From Colwellia sp. TT2012 (GTDB taxonomy: Bacteria; Pseudomonadota; Gammaproteobacteria; Enterobacterales; Alteromonadaceae): a stretch of 64,000 nucleotides of DNA. The notes beneath the pieces were generated by a model, which was given only the letters and a program-made list of their open reading frames with translations, ran no database searches and was not told where the DNA came from. The stretch lies in the NCBI RefSeq assembly GCF_001440345.1, contig NZ_LJYX01000017.1:1-64000 (forward strand), given 5' to 3'. Positions within the stretch are counted from its first letter, which is position 1, and each line of letters opens with the position of its first letter. Made by a program: the position numbers and the translations under genes. This document shows positions 49,866-59,688 of this stretch, one piece after another.

Positions 49866-51281
49866 ATGTTTAGTGCTAAAAAGTATACCTCGTTTTTCTC
49901 TACACTGACCTTATTAAGTGCTGTTGCTCTAACTATGAATAATGCAACTGCTACAGATATGAAGCAGCAGGGTCAAGTAAAGCAAGTAGATTTACCTAAA
50001 AATATCATTATGGTTGTTGCCGATGGCATGGGACCAGCGTACACCTCGGCCTATCGGTATTTTAATGATAATCCAGCAACGGATGAAATAGAGCAAACAG
50101 TTTTTGACAGACATTTAAAAGGTCTCGCCAGTACTTACCCGGCACCTGTTTCAGGTTATGTGACCGACTCGGCTGCAGCGGCTACAGCACTAGCAACTGG
50201 CATAAAGACCTATAATGGCGCCATTAGTGTTGATATAAATAAAAAACCGTTACTAACGGTACTTGAATGGGCTAAACAACAGGGTAAGAAGACCGGCGTA
50301 GTGGTAACTTCGCGTATTAATCATGCCACACCTGCCTCATATTTATCACATAATGAAAGTCGCCGAAACTATGACCAACTGGCAAATAGCTATATCGATA
50401 ATGGCATCATAGCTGATGTCTACTTTGGTGGTGGCTGGAAAAACTATATTCGCGACGATAGAAATATCGTTAATGAATTTAAACAAGCAGGTTTTCAATA
50501 CATTGATAGTTACAGCCAGTTAACTGAATTAGTTCACGATAAACCTGTCATCGGCTTATTTTCCGACCTTGGCTTGCCTTGGGCGCTTGATGACAGTAAT
50601 AAACACCGACTAACACCTTTAACCAAGGCTGCGACTAAGCAACTGAAAAACGAGGCTGGCTTTTTTCTATTAGTTGAAGCTAGCCAAATTGACTGGGGCG
50701 GACATGATAATAATATCGCGACTGCCATGCATGAAATGGATGACTTGGCCAAAGTGATGGAATATTTAGAATCATTCGTTGCAGAGAACCCTGATACCTT
50801 AGTGGTATTAACCGCGGATCACAGTACTGGTGGCTTGACCTTGGCGGCCAATAAAGACTATCGCTGGAATCCTGAAATATTACGTACCATGCAGCATTCA
50901 CCAGCAACAATAGCGAAAAATATTGTCGCTAACGACCAGCTAAATCTTCAGGAAATCAATCAGTGGCTAAACTTTGACTTAAACACCCAAGAATTCCAAC
51001 AAATAATTCAGGTGAACGCTAGTTACCAGCAAGCGACAACACTGCACTTGTTGTTAAGCGCTACAGAAAAAACAGCACAAAAAGCGCCAGAACTTAAAGA
51101 ATTCTATCGCCAGGAAATTTTGACTATCATTGATAAACGTACCAATACTGGCTGGACCACAACAGGCCATACTGCCATTGATGTGCCAGTATTTGCTTTT
51201 GGCAAGCAAAGTGAGCAGTTTAGCGGCCAATTAGACAATACCGATATTGCTAAAAAGATATTTACCTTATTAGGTAAATAA
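49866..51281 (+). CDS. Alkaline phosphatase
   Basis: A secreted phosphomonoesterase of about 471 residues. A signal peptide (about 1-30, ending NNATA) is followed by the metal-binding VVADGMGPAYT and active-site Ser in VTDSAAAATALATG. Metal ligands follow in LVEASQIDWGGHDNN, VLTADHSTGGLT and the late TGHTAIDVPVFAFG. It releases phosphate from organic esters in the periplasm. I chose ATG 49866, with AGG 6 bases upstream, over a start five codons earlier. Phosphate control by PhoB is possible but the upstream site is only partial. It is monocistronic. Confidence 0.88.
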   Translation: MFSAKKYTSFFSTLTLLSAVALTMNNATATDMKQQGQVKQVDLPKNIIMVVADGMGPAYTSAYRYFNDNPATDEIEQTVFDRHLKGLASTYPAPVSGYVTDSAAAATALATGIKTYNGAISVDINKKPLLTVLEWAKQQGKKTGVVVTSRINHATPASYLSHNESRRNYDQLANSYIDNGIIADVYFGGGWKNYIRDDRNIVNEFKQAGFQYIDSYSQLTELVHDKPVIGLFSDLGLPWALDDSNKHRLTPLTKAATKQLKNEAGFFLLVEASQIDWGGHDNNIATAMHEMDDLAKVMEYLESFVAENPDTLVVLTADHSTGGLTLAANKDYRWNPEILRTMQHSPATIAKNIVANDQLNLQEINQWLNFDLNTQEFQQIIQVNASYQQATTLHLLLSATEKTAQKAPELKEFYRQEILTIIDKRTNTGWTTTGHTAIDVPVFAFGKQSEQFSGQLDNTDIAKKIFTLLGK

Positions 51282-51360
51282 GGTAACTAAATATACATAG
51301 CTGACAAATAAGCACGAAATATAGTGTACTTATTTGTCAGTAAGTCTTTATTAAATACGC

Positions 51361-52542
51361 TTAACTATCAGCTAGAACTTTATTAAATCGTTCAAAACCA
51401 CTTTCAAGATCACTGATTAAGTCTTCAACATCTTCTAAGCCAATATGGAGGCGAATTAATGGGAACTCGCAATCAAAGCTAGTGGCACTACGAATAGAAT
51501 TTACATTACTAAAACCCAAAATTAAACTTTCAAAACCGCCCCATGAATAGCCCAGTTTAAAGTGCTCTAAACCATCCAAAAATGCGGTTAATGCGACTTT
51601 GTTACCGCAATTAAGTACAAATGAAAACAAGCCATTCGAGCCAGAAAAATCCCGCTTAAAAAACTCATGCCCTGGACAAGACGCAAAAGCGGGATGTAAA
51701 ATTTTAGCGACTTCTGGTCGTGCCGTTAACCAATGAGCAACGGTAATTGCACTTTGTTGATGTTGCTTTAATCTAACTACTAGGGTACGAATACCACGCA
51801 ACGCTAGGTATAAGTCATCTGGGGAAGTACACTGACCCATTAAATAACTGTAATCACGAAGTTGCGGCCAATGTTTTTCTACTGCCGTTGCGGTACCCAG
51901 CATAACATCAGAGTGACCAACAATATATTTAGTCGCCGCTTGCACGCTAATATCTACACCATAATCAAACGGTTTAAAGTTAATGCCAGCGCCCCAAGTA
52001 TTATCAAGCATAACAATACAGCCATGTTTATGGGCAACAGCACTGATGCTCGGCACATCCTGTACTTCCATGGTAATTGAGCCGGGAGATTCTAAGAAAA
52101 CAATACGGGTATTATCTTGGATCAGAGCTTCAATACCAGCACCGATCATAGGATCATAATAGGTGGTACTAACCCCTATTTTAGCTAATATTTTATCACA
52201 ATAATCCCGGGTAGGCTCATAAGCAGTATCCACCATTAAAATATGATCACCTTGCTGGATAAAAGCTAGGATAGCATTGGTAATAGCAGCAGTACCCGAT
52301 GGGTATAATGCACAACCAGCACCGCCCTCTAACTCGGTCATGGCCTCACTAAAAGCAAAAGCTGTGGTGGTGCCACGACGGCCATAAACCATGGTTTGAT
52401 TATGTCGATTGGCAACGGCATGATTCATTTCGGCAACCGTATCAAAAACAACCGTTGATGCCCGGGTAATTGCAGGATTGACCACACCCTTAGTCCATTT
52501 TGCGTTTCGTCCAGCTTTTACTATTTTAGTATCATGTTTCAT
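51361..52542 (-). CDS. metC: Cystathionine beta-lyase
   Basis: A 393-residue PLP enzyme of the Cys/Met metabolism family that cleaves cystathionine to homocysteine. The cofactor Lys is in QAATKYIVGHSDVMLG near 204; the N-terminal region AGRNAKWTKGVVNPAI and the late SWGGFESL are typical of MetC. The start ATG 52542 has GGAAG 5 bases upstream. Two met-box-like octamers lie about 50-65 bp upstream, suggesting MetJ repression. A gamma-lyase or gamma-synthase role is less likely given the SWGGFESL motif. Confidence 0.87.
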   Translation of the reverse strand: MKHDTKIVKAGRNAKWTKGVVNPAITRASTVVFDTVAEMNHAVANRHNQTMVYGRRGTTTAFAFSEAMTELEGGAGCALYPSGTAAITNAILAFIQQGDHILMVDTAYEPTRDYCDKILAKIGVSTTYYDPMIGAGIEALIQDNTRIVFLESPGSITMEVQDVPSISAVAHKHGCIVMLDNTWGAGINFKPFDYGVDISVQAATKYIVGHSDVMLGTATAVEKHWPQLRDYSYLMGQCTSPDDLYLALRGIRTLVVRLKQHQQSAITVAHWLTARPEVAKILHPAFASCPGHEFFKRDFSGSNGLFSFVLNCGNKVALTAFLDGLEHFKLGYSWGGFESLILGFSNVNSIRSATSFDCEFPLIRLHIGLEDVEDLISDLESGFERFNKVLADS

Positions 52543-52590
52543 ATCAACTTCCATCAAAGGGGCTTAGCTAAGCGCATAAAGATTAATTCC

Positions 52591-52606
52591 AGCTATCTAG
52601 CCATCT
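52591..52606. promoter_or_regulatory. Possible MetJ operator (two met-box octamers)
   Basis: AGCTATCT and AGCCATCT stand in tandem with no gap. They match the met-box AGACGTCT at 5 and 6 of 8 positions. MetJ binds tandem octamers in this spacing. They lie 49 bp before the metC start. Confidence 0.45.
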
Positions 52607-52720
52607 AAATAATGATAAAGCATTTATAACCTGATTAAAGCTTACTGACTAGAAATTGTTAATAAAAATTGAAAATAAATGTAATTAAAATAAAAAAACA
52701 TAGCAGCCATTAAATAATCG

Positions 52721-55270
52721 TCAAAAAAGACCCAACTGGTCACCAGCAATCGACTCAAAGTCTCGGCCAATAAAGGGTAAAATATCATCTGCTATTGGCT
52801 TAAGTTGTTTCTCCACATAAAAATCATAATCAAGTTTACTGTCGTTAAACTCTAAGGGCTGGACCCCCTCTAGCGTAATTACATACCTAATTGTACTCCT
52901 ATGTTTATATTGTTGCTCCTTGCCCTGCGCTGTTAACTTTTTATTGGCAATCAGTGCCGCTTTAATATGAGGCGGTGTATTAACGTAATCACTGAGCTTT
53001 CGTCGAATTTTTTTCTGATAAATCAATTTATTGTCATAGTGGCCATGCTTCAAATTAGCCACTATCATTTTAATATATTCATCAATGGGCTCATCGTTAA
53101 ACACTAACCGATAAAGCTCTTGTTGGAAGTCTTTGCTTAACTCAGTCCAATCACTTCTCACTGTTTCCAAGCCTTTAAAGATCATCACACCATTAGCAAT
53201 ACCGGCATAACGCTTTTTAGTACCAATATCATTTTGACCTTTGCCGGTATTTTTACTGGCGTTTTTACCGGTATTAAAGCCACGTATTTTAGGCATTAAA
53301 AATTGTGTAAAATGGGTTTCAAATTCGATTTCTAATTGGCTAGTGATTTTAAATTCTTGTTGCAGGGTATATTGCCATTTATCATTAATAAATTTTTGTA
53401 ACTCAAGGCCTATTTGCTTTGCCTGCTGCTTTGATTTATCGGCACCGATATAAACAAAAAGGGAGTCGGTATCACCGTAGATGACTTTATAGCCTTTTGC
53501 TGTGATCCAGTGACTGGTTTTCTTTAAGATTTCATGGCTTCGTTTGGTAATAGAGCCCGAAAGTCGGGGATCAAAAAACCGACAACCGCTAGAGCCTAAA
53601 ACACCATAAAAACTGTTCATAATAATTTTAATGGCTTGTGATAAAGCGGCATTTTTTTGTAATTTAGCTTTATCTCGCTCTAACCACAGGGTCTCGATGA
53701 TATCAGGTAAAAAGTGCGCGTCTCTGGAAAAATAAGCGCCATCAAAGCCCTTGATAACACGAAGACGGTTATCTTGATGCAAATGCCCGTCCTTTTCTTT
53801 CACTGACTTCAGCGCACGAACCTCTTCAAGACCTTCAATTAAGCCCATGGGATCAATTTTAAAGGTGCGTATTATAGATGGATATAACGACTTAAAATCA
53901 AGTACCAAAACATTTTCATACAGGCCAGGTATTGAATCCATAACATAGCCACCAGGAGATACTAGACCAGAGTCACCATCCCCCATATTAGGGGCGATAT
54001 AACCACTGCGATGCAACTTAGGTAAGTAAAGATTGGTAAATGCCGCCACAGAGCCACCTATTCTATCAATGGCTAAACCCGTAAGTTGCGCCCTTAGCTG
54101 GGCAAAAGCCAGTAACTGAGTTTTTTCAAAAATAAGCCAAACTAAGCGGCAATCTTCTAAGTTATAAGCGGCCAGTGCTGGTTTGTTATGGTTAAAATTG
54201 TCGGTGATCTCTTCTACTCTATTATCAACATCAACCACCTTTTTACCCAAGCCAAGTAGATTATGGGCGACATTATCAAGTGAAAAACTAGCAAAACTAT
54301 AAGTTGCACTTTTCAACAAATCTATGCCATCAAGGACAACACGACCTGCTATTTCAATAAAATTTTGCTCAGGGTTATTCGCATTTTTACGCCAATTAGG
54401 ACTACTACCATCACGGCCAATAGCAAACTCAATACCATATAAGTCACAACGTTTTTGTAATAAGATAAAATCAAAATTGATGACATTCCAACCAATAAGA
54501 ATATCGGCATCAAATACATTCACTGCCACAATAAATTGCTGCAATAGCTGTTTTTCATCTTTTAGCCATTGAATATAATTTTCGCTCGTTGCTTGTGGCT
54601 CACCAATCATTAAGACCCGTTTAAATTCATCTTTACTAGCCGAGGTATTAGTATTACAGGCGTACAAACCAATGGAGTATAGCTGCCCTTGCATAGAGCA
54701 TTCGATATCTATAGAGAGCATAGTAAGGCTAATGTCACTTTGTGCTGTAGCGCGCTTACACCTGGCTTGTGTAATTAATTGGTAACCCTGAGAAGCTTTA
54801 TCGCTGTCATTACTTTGCTTACCATCAATATAATCACCTAGCCCTTTAGTAATAACATCACTTACATAAGTAATATCTGCAGTAATATGGCGCTCCATTA
54901 AGAATCTGTCGTCGGGGCGAATATCATCTTCATAACATTTTATTTGTTTAGCTTTTAAGGCCTCTCTAGCACGATAAAAACTGCGCATAGAGTTAAAATA
55001 CAGGGCAGCAACCTTTTGCTGAGCAAAGGTTTTTAATGATAATTGTTGAGATTTTGCTAAAGGAATATCTTGGGCAGTCAATATACCTTGAGCAATTTCT
55101 AATTGATGATGTTCAACAAAAAAAACAGCGAGTTCATGCTTTATTTGCAGTTTAACTGGGCCAGAGCTACTTTTCAGCCAAAGGGTAACTTGCAAACCAC
55201 TGGCGCTATCTTGCACTTGGCGGGTAAGTAGAAAGCCGCTATTGATATTGATGTTGTTAAAAGTTGCCAT
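52721..55270 (-). CDS. polB: DNA polymerase II
   Basis: A family-B polymerase of about 849 residues. The 3'-5' exonuclease has Exo I DIECSMQG, Exo II with NVINFDF and Exo III with AAYNLEDCRL; the polymerase has LDFKSLYPSI, KIIMNSFYGVLG and YGDTDSLF, all intact. It restarts and bypasses stalled forks during the SOS response. I start it at ATG 55270 (MATFNNININSG); the open frame reaches 30 codons further but crosses the LexA box and has no family match. It is longer than E. coli PolB (783), partly by inserts such as KNASKNTGKGQND. It is divergent from dinG and shares its LexA box. Confidence 0.94.
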   Translation of the reverse strand: MATFNNININSGFLLTRQVQDSASGLQVTLWLKSSSGPVKLQIKHELAVFFVEHHQLEIAQGILTAQDIPLAKSQQLSLKTFAQQKVAALYFNSMRSFYRAREALKAKQIKCYEDDIRPDDRFLMERHITADITYVSDVITKGLGDYIDGKQSNDSDKASQGYQLITQARCKRATAQSDISLTMLSIDIECSMQGQLYSIGLYACNTNTSASKDEFKRVLMIGEPQATSENYIQWLKDEKQLLQQFIVAVNVFDADILIGWNVINFDFILLQKRCDLYGIEFAIGRDGSSPNWRKNANNPEQNFIEIAGRVVLDGIDLLKSATYSFASFSLDNVAHNLLGLGKKVVDVDNRVEEITDNFNHNKPALAAYNLEDCRLVWLIFEKTQLLAFAQLRAQLTGLAIDRIGGSVAAFTNLYLPKLHRSGYIAPNMGDGDSGLVSPGGYVMDSIPGLYENVLVLDFKSLYPSIIRTFKIDPMGLIEGLEEVRALKSVKEKDGHLHQDNRLRVIKGFDGAYFSRDAHFLPDIIETLWLERDKAKLQKNAALSQAIKIIMNSFYGVLGSSGCRFFDPRLSGSITKRSHEILKKTSHWITAKGYKVIYGDTDSLFVYIGADKSKQQAKQIGLELQKFINDKWQYTLQQEFKITSQLEIEFETHFTQFLMPKIRGFNTGKNASKNTGKGQNDIGTKKRYAGIANGVMIFKGLETVRSDWTELSKDFQQELYRLVFNDEPIDEYIKMIVANLKHGHYDNKLIYQKKIRRKLSDYVNTPPHIKAALIANKKLTAQGKEQQYKHRSTIRYVITLEGVQPLEFNDSKLDYDFYVEKQLKPIADDILPFIGRDFESIAGDQLGLF

Positions 55271-55304
55271 TTTTTGGTATTTTTTTCGTGTGAAGCGCTT
55301 AAAC

Positions 55305-55320
55305 CTGTTAATATATACAG
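55305..55320. promoter_or_regulatory. LexA SOS box shared by polB and dinG
   Basis: CTGTTAATATATACAG is CTGT-N8-ACAG with an AT-rich centre, close to the LexA consensus. It lies 34 bp before polB and 39 bp before dinG. Both genes are SOS-regulated in E. coli, so one operator probably represses both. Confidence 0.9.
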
Positions 55321-55359
55321 CAGTGTAACCGATATCCTGTTTTTTGGAAACTAGTAACA

Positions 55360-57498
55360 ATGTTATCTGATAAGTTAAAACAAGCTATTCGCCAAGCCTA
55401 TAAAGCCATCGGCGACAACTTAACTCACTTTAATCCTCGTAAACAACAAACTTTACTGATTGCCGAAATAGCGAAAACTCTAGCAGGTGAATACAGTAAA
55501 GATAGAAAGATAATTACTATTGAAGCTGGCACAGGTACAGGAAAATCCCTCGCTTATTGCCTAGGCGCAATTCCCCTAGCGCTTGATCGAGATAAAAAGG
55601 TTTGTATTTCAACGGCCACTGTCGCCTTACAAGAACAATTAGTCGACAAAGATCTGCCTTTTTTTAAAAAACACTCGGGCTTAAATTTTGAATTTACTTT
55701 AGTCAAGGGCAGACAACGCTATGTCTGTCGACAAAAATTAAGCCAAGCGGTGACCACTGGCTTAGATAATGAACCAGCTCAAGTTGGTTTTACTTTTGCA
55801 GAAAAGCCCGATGCAAAAGATGTTCGCACACTCAATGCCATGCACAAGGCTCTTGTTGATGGCTCCTGGTTAGGCGATATTGACTCTTGGAAAACCCAGC
55901 TACCTCAACATATTTGGCAGCAGGTACAAAGTGATAAACATAGCTGTTTAAAACATTTAGCTGAGCATAGTCACTGTCCTTTTCACAAAGCACGTGAAAC
56001 CATGGACCAAGCTCATGTTTTAGTGATCAATCATAGTTTATTATTAGCCGATCTTGAGCTCGGTGGCGGTAGAATACTGTCATCACCAGAAGATACCTAT
56101 TATATCATTGACGAAGCGCACCACCTAGCCAAGGTAACCCGTGATTTTTCCAGTGCCAGTATTAGCCTAAAAGGCTCAATTGAGTGGTTAACTAAACTCG
56201 CAGAAACTGGCGATAAAATGGCTAAATTGATTAAGTCACAAAGTGCTATTTCTCCGGCGGCTAAATTAGGCGATGACTGTCAAGATTTACTCATGGAAAT
56301 GCAAAAAGTAGTTAATTTCATTGACGCTAATGCCAATACTTATTTTCAAGAAAATGATTCATTATCCCAGAATAATAAATTTACTAAAAAATCGCAACAT
56401 GATGAACAAGTGTATCGATTTGAAAATGGCATCATTCCACAAACATTAAAAACCTGGGCTGAAGATTTACAAGGCTTAAGTAAAAAATCATTAGCCCATT
56501 TAAATAAACTCTATAACGGACTTATTGAATCGGTAAAAGATGGCGATACCCAACTGTATTTAGCCGAGCCATTATTGGCTGAAGCTGGCTTTATGTTGCA
56601 ACGTTTAGACAACTTACAAGCCCTATGGTTTATGTATGCTAAAACCGATAGTGAAAAAGCAGCCCCTATGGCTCGTTGGTTACAGAAACTGACCTCTAAG
56701 CGTCATGATTACCTATTAAGCGCATCCCCTATCGAAGTAGGTTTTACCTTAGAAGATATGCTGTGGAGCAAATGTGAAGGTGCCGTATTATGCTCAGCAA
56801 CCTTACGTGCCTTAAATTCCTTCGACCACTTTCGCTTTCAAGTGGGTTTAAAAAATAATGATGGCAGTCAATATCAACACGTTGACTCCCCTTTTGATTA
56901 CCAGAATAACGCTAAATTAGTTATCGCTAATATGGAAAATGAAGCCAGCGCACAAGAGTTCACTGATGAATTAATTGCTAAATTACCAAAATACCTTGCC
57001 CAAGGAAGTGCCAGCTTGGTGCTATTCTCTTCCTATTGGCAAATGAATAAGGTCGCACAAGCACTCAGGGATGAAAGTGATATTGAAATCATGGTGCAAG
57101 GCGAATTATCCCGACAACAAATAATAATACAGCATAAAAAACGTTGCGATAATAACAAAGAAAGTATTATTTTTGGTACACAAAGCTTTTCAGAGGGGCT
57201 AGATTTACCTGGAAACTACCTTACTAACTTAATTATCACCAAACTGCCATTTTCGGTGCCAACGTCGCCAGTTGAACAAGCTCAAGCTGAATATATTACC
57301 GCTAAAGGTGGTAACCCGTTTATGACCTTATCTGTACCTGATACAGCGAAAAAATTGGTACAAGCTTGTGGTCGTTTATTACGAAATGAAAGAGATAAAG
57401 GTATTATAACCTTACTGGATAAACGTGTAGTAACCAAACGCTATGGTAAGCAAATACTCGACTCTTTGCCGCCTTTTAGCCGAGTGTATGAAAGATAA
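55360..57498 (+). CDS. dinG: ATP-dependent DNA helicase DinG
   Basis: A 712-residue XPD-like superfamily 2 helicase that unwinds 5'-3' and removes R-loops. Walker A is AGTGTGKS (56-63); the Fe-S domain holds cysteines in YVCRQKL near 122, KHSCLKH near 193 and HSHCPF; the Walker B box is DEAH in IIDEAHHLAK; motif VI lies in QACGRLLRNERDKG. The length equals E. coli DinG (716). It is SOS-regulated through the LexA box upstream. Confidence 0.94.
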   Translation: MLSDKLKQAIRQAYKAIGDNLTHFNPRKQQTLLIAEIAKTLAGEYSKDRKIITIEAGTGTGKSLAYCLGAIPLALDRDKKVCISTATVALQEQLVDKDLPFFKKHSGLNFEFTLVKGRQRYVCRQKLSQAVTTGLDNEPAQVGFTFAEKPDAKDVRTLNAMHKALVDGSWLGDIDSWKTQLPQHIWQQVQSDKHSCLKHLAEHSHCPFHKARETMDQAHVLVINHSLLLADLELGGGRILSSPEDTYYIIDEAHHLAKVTRDFSSASISLKGSIEWLTKLAETGDKMAKLIKSQSAISPAAKLGDDCQDLLMEMQKVVNFIDANANTYFQENDSLSQNNKFTKKSQHDEQVYRFENGIIPQTLKTWAEDLQGLSKKSLAHLNKLYNGLIESVKDGDTQLYLAEPLLAEAGFMLQRLDNLQALWFMYAKTDSEKAAPMARWLQKLTSKRHDYLLSASPIEVGFTLEDMLWSKCEGAVLCSATLRALNSFDHFRFQVGLKNNDGSQYQHVDSPFDYQNNAKLVIANMENEASAQEFTDELIAKLPKYLAQGSASLVLFSSYWQMNKVAQALRDESDIEIMVQGELSRQQIIIQHKKRCDNNKESIIFGTQSFSEGLDLPGNYLTNLIITKLPFSVPTSPVEQAQAEYITAKGGNPFMTLSVPDTAKKLVQACGRLLRNERDKGIITLLDKRVVTKRYGKQILDSLPPFSRVYER

Positions 57499-57542
57499 TT
57501 TAAGCTAATTTTGACTGTTATTTTAATAAACGGTCCTGTACA

Positions 57543-57580
57543 CCGTTAAAGGCTTAAATAAAATTTTAAGCCTTTAACGG
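57543..57580. terminator. Hairpin between convergent dinG and Sel1 genes
   Basis: Perfect 16-bp arms (CCGTTAAAGGCTTAAA at 57543-57558 and its complement at 57565-57580) with a 6-base loop. The T-run is weak on both sides, so termination efficiency is uncertain. Confidence 0.6.
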
Positions 57581-57584
57581 GTAT

Positions 57585-58655
57585 TTAATACTCTTTATTA
57601 CCTCGAGCATATTCTAATGCTTTAGCAAAAGCCTTTGTTGTCGCTCTAATATCGACTTGTTTAGTAAAGTCAATATTCACTCCCGCTTTAACTACCTCTT
57701 GGTAAAAATCGGCTATAGCACAACTTTTAACTTGTTGACAAACGATGGCATATTTTAATATTGCTGGCTCATAGGCTTGCAAAGAGGCTTTTTTAAACCA
57801 AACCAGCGCTGCAGGTAAACTTTTCCGTACCGCTGTGCCGGTAAGGTACATTTGAGCAAGATTGACTTGACCTTGAGCAAAGCCAAGGTCTGCAGACTCT
57901 TGAACCTTCACTAATGCTATTGCTAGTGCTGATTCACTACCGCTTTGAGCAAACTTTAAATACTCTAAGCCAATAAAGTTTTCTTTTTTACCTGGAATAA
58001 ATACCGAGGTCGATTCAAAATGTGAATCTGGGACAACTACATTACCATCAAGGATATTATTTTCTGGGCGACGAGCTAAAAGGATAGCACCTGAAGCGAT
58101 CATTCCTTGTAATTCTGCAATCTTATAATTATGACGCTTTTCTTGGAAAAAACTATCAGACCTCAGTAGCGCATAACGTATCGTTTCATTCAACTCATGC
58201 TCTTGTGGATAAAAAAAGCTACTAAAGTTAAGCGTGACTACATCGCCGGTAATATCTTTAACTTTCGCCATACGAAATTTTTCCGCGGGGCGAAGGTTAT
58301 CTTCAATGACTCGGAAATCGATATAATAAAGATCATTCAATTGCGGCGCAGCGACAATTGTTTTTGTTTGCTCGCTTGATAGATAATTTTTATACAAAAT
58401 ACTAACCGCTAGCGCAACTGCAGCAAAAACAACCACAGCGATTATTTTTCTTCTATGCCTGGTCAGCCAAGGATCGGGATCCTTAGTATCTAAAGTATAA
58501 TGGTAATAGGATTCATCTTGTTTATCTTCCGCGCTTGGAGAATCGGCACTAGCTAATGTTTCTTCAGATTCTGCTTCTGATACAGCCTGTTGCTCAACTG
58601 CTGCTTCGGGCAAAACTCCATCTTCCTCATATTGGCGAACTGCTGCTTGTGGCAT
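57585..58655 (-). CDS. Membrane-anchored Sel1-repeat protein
   Basis: A 356-residue protein. An acidic, glutamate/alanine-rich cytoplasmic N-terminus (1-65) precedes one transmembrane segment (about 72-90, IIAVVVFAAVALAVSILY), a domain of unknown type (about 100-230), and two Sel1-type helical repeats (about 250-320, ADLGFAQGQVNLAQMYLTG, PAALVWFKKASLQAYEPA). Sel1 repeats mediate protein contacts. The type II topology puts the repeats in the periplasm. I do not recognise a specific family; it stands alone. Confidence 0.7.
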   Translation of the reverse strand: MPQAAVRQYEEDGVLPEAAVEQQAVSEAESEETLASADSPSAEDKQDESYYHYTLDTKDPDPWLTRHRRKIIAVVVFAAVALAVSILYKNYLSSEQTKTIVAAPQLNDLYYIDFRVIEDNLRPAEKFRMAKVKDITGDVVTLNFSSFFYPQEHELNETIRYALLRSDSFFQEKRHNYKIAELQGMIASGAILLARRPENNILDGNVVVPDSHFESTSVFIPGKKENFIGLEYLKFAQSGSESALAIALVKVQESADLGFAQGQVNLAQMYLTGTAVRKSLPAALVWFKKASLQAYEPAILKYAIVCQQVKSCAIADFYQEVVKAGVNIDFTKQVDIRATTKAFAKALEYARGNKEY

Positions 58656-59010
58656 AACCGCTCCTTATTTTTATTTTCATAATTAATACCATTTGAACAT
58701 AAATTAAACAAGCGTTAATTTTATATTACTTTGATTTAACATTTGCATGGCTAAACCAGAACCACATCAATATGACACTTAGATGTCCCGTACCCGTGAC
58801 TTTAATTCACAACGCAAGCATCTGGGTTTATTATATTTAATGCTGAATTTTTACTGATTTTACTGCAATTAAAACAATCGTTTGATTATTGTGCCAAAAT
58901 AGTTAAAAAAAATCCCCTCTCTTTACTAACTTAGCAGCTATTATTTTGTATTAGCCTAACTTGACTTATCAGGATAAGATGCCTATTACCTCACTTGTCT
59001 TATTTACAGT
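58656..59010. other. Intergenic region, nothing recognised
   Basis: AT-rich, about 355 bp between divergent genes, with no open frame. TACCCGTGAC near 58791-58800 resembles the end of the 350-bp repeat elements, but no further similarity follows. Confidence 0.35.
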
Positions 59011-59370
59011 ATGCACATGAAAAAAACAATTAAAGTTACCTTATTATCATTACTTGTATTCCCTGGCGTTGGACATTTACTATTAAAAAAATATGCCATA
59101 GCCTTAGGGTTTATTGCTAGCTTTTCATACCTACTATTGGGCTTTGTCAATGAGATGTTTACTAAGAGTCAGCAAGTCATTGACAGTATTATGCGAGGAG
59201 AGGTTTCTCTTGATGTTGCTGCAATCCGACAAGCATTGATTGACCAAGGCGTATTAGAAAATCCTCAGCTAACAACTATGGGTTATGTCATGTTAGCTAT
59301 CTGGGGACTTTCCGCTTTTGACGCCTATCGAATTGCAAAAAAAAACAAGCCCGATAATATCAGCGAATAA
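59011..59370 (+). CDS. Small inner-membrane protein of unknown function
   Basis: A 119-residue protein. Two hydrophobic segments at the start (LLSLLVFPGVGHLLL and AIALGFIASFSYLLLGFV, about 9-46) are separated by a KKY turn. A soluble stretch of about 45 residues follows, then a third segment (MGYVMLAIWGLSAFDAYRIAK). The FPGVGHLLLKKY and WGLSAFDAYRIA parts resemble TM2-like or DUF5683-like proteins, but I do not assign a family. A second ATG two codons later is an equally good start. A terminator follows 60 bp downstream. Confidence 0.6.
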   Translation: MHMKKTIKVTLLSLLVFPGVGHLLLKKYAIALGFIASFSYLLLGFVNEMFTKSQQVIDSIMRGEVSLDVAAIRQALIDQGVLENPQLTTMGYVMLAIWGLSAFDAYRIAKKNKPDNISE

Positions 59371-59688
59371 AACCGGTAAAGTAAAGTTCAACTGTTTTTT
59401 GCTTTTTTAAGGTCTCAGTAGCAACAAAAAGGCCAGTTACCACCTCAACTGGCCCTTTTGCAACTAGCTAGCAAGTTTTTATTTAGGTTAAATTTTTGTC
59501 TGCATATTACAGCAAGTGATAAACGCTACATGTTCGCATCAACACCCTCTCGCCCAGCGTTAATGTAATCCCTACCATGACTATTATTGTGCCATTGAGA
59601 CACCTGACAATATGTTACTTTATCTATCGCTTTTTTATTTCGCTATTGCTGGGTATAATTACCTTGTTTCCCTTTTTGAGTATTGTTA
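59371..59688. other. Gap before the DUF2947 gene
   Basis: Contains the terminator at 59431-59458; the rest shows no gene or repeat. Confidence 0.4.
59431..59458 (+). terminator. Rho-independent terminator
   Basis: GGCCAGTT (59431-59438) pairs with AACTGGCC across 8 bases and ends in TTTT; an A-run lies on the left. It ends the small membrane-protein gene. Confidence 0.8.

Noticed and set aside
55271..55360. Extended N-terminus of polB
   Set aside because: The 30 extra residues cover the LexA box, start at a TTG overlapping the dinG start and match nothing in PolB proteins.
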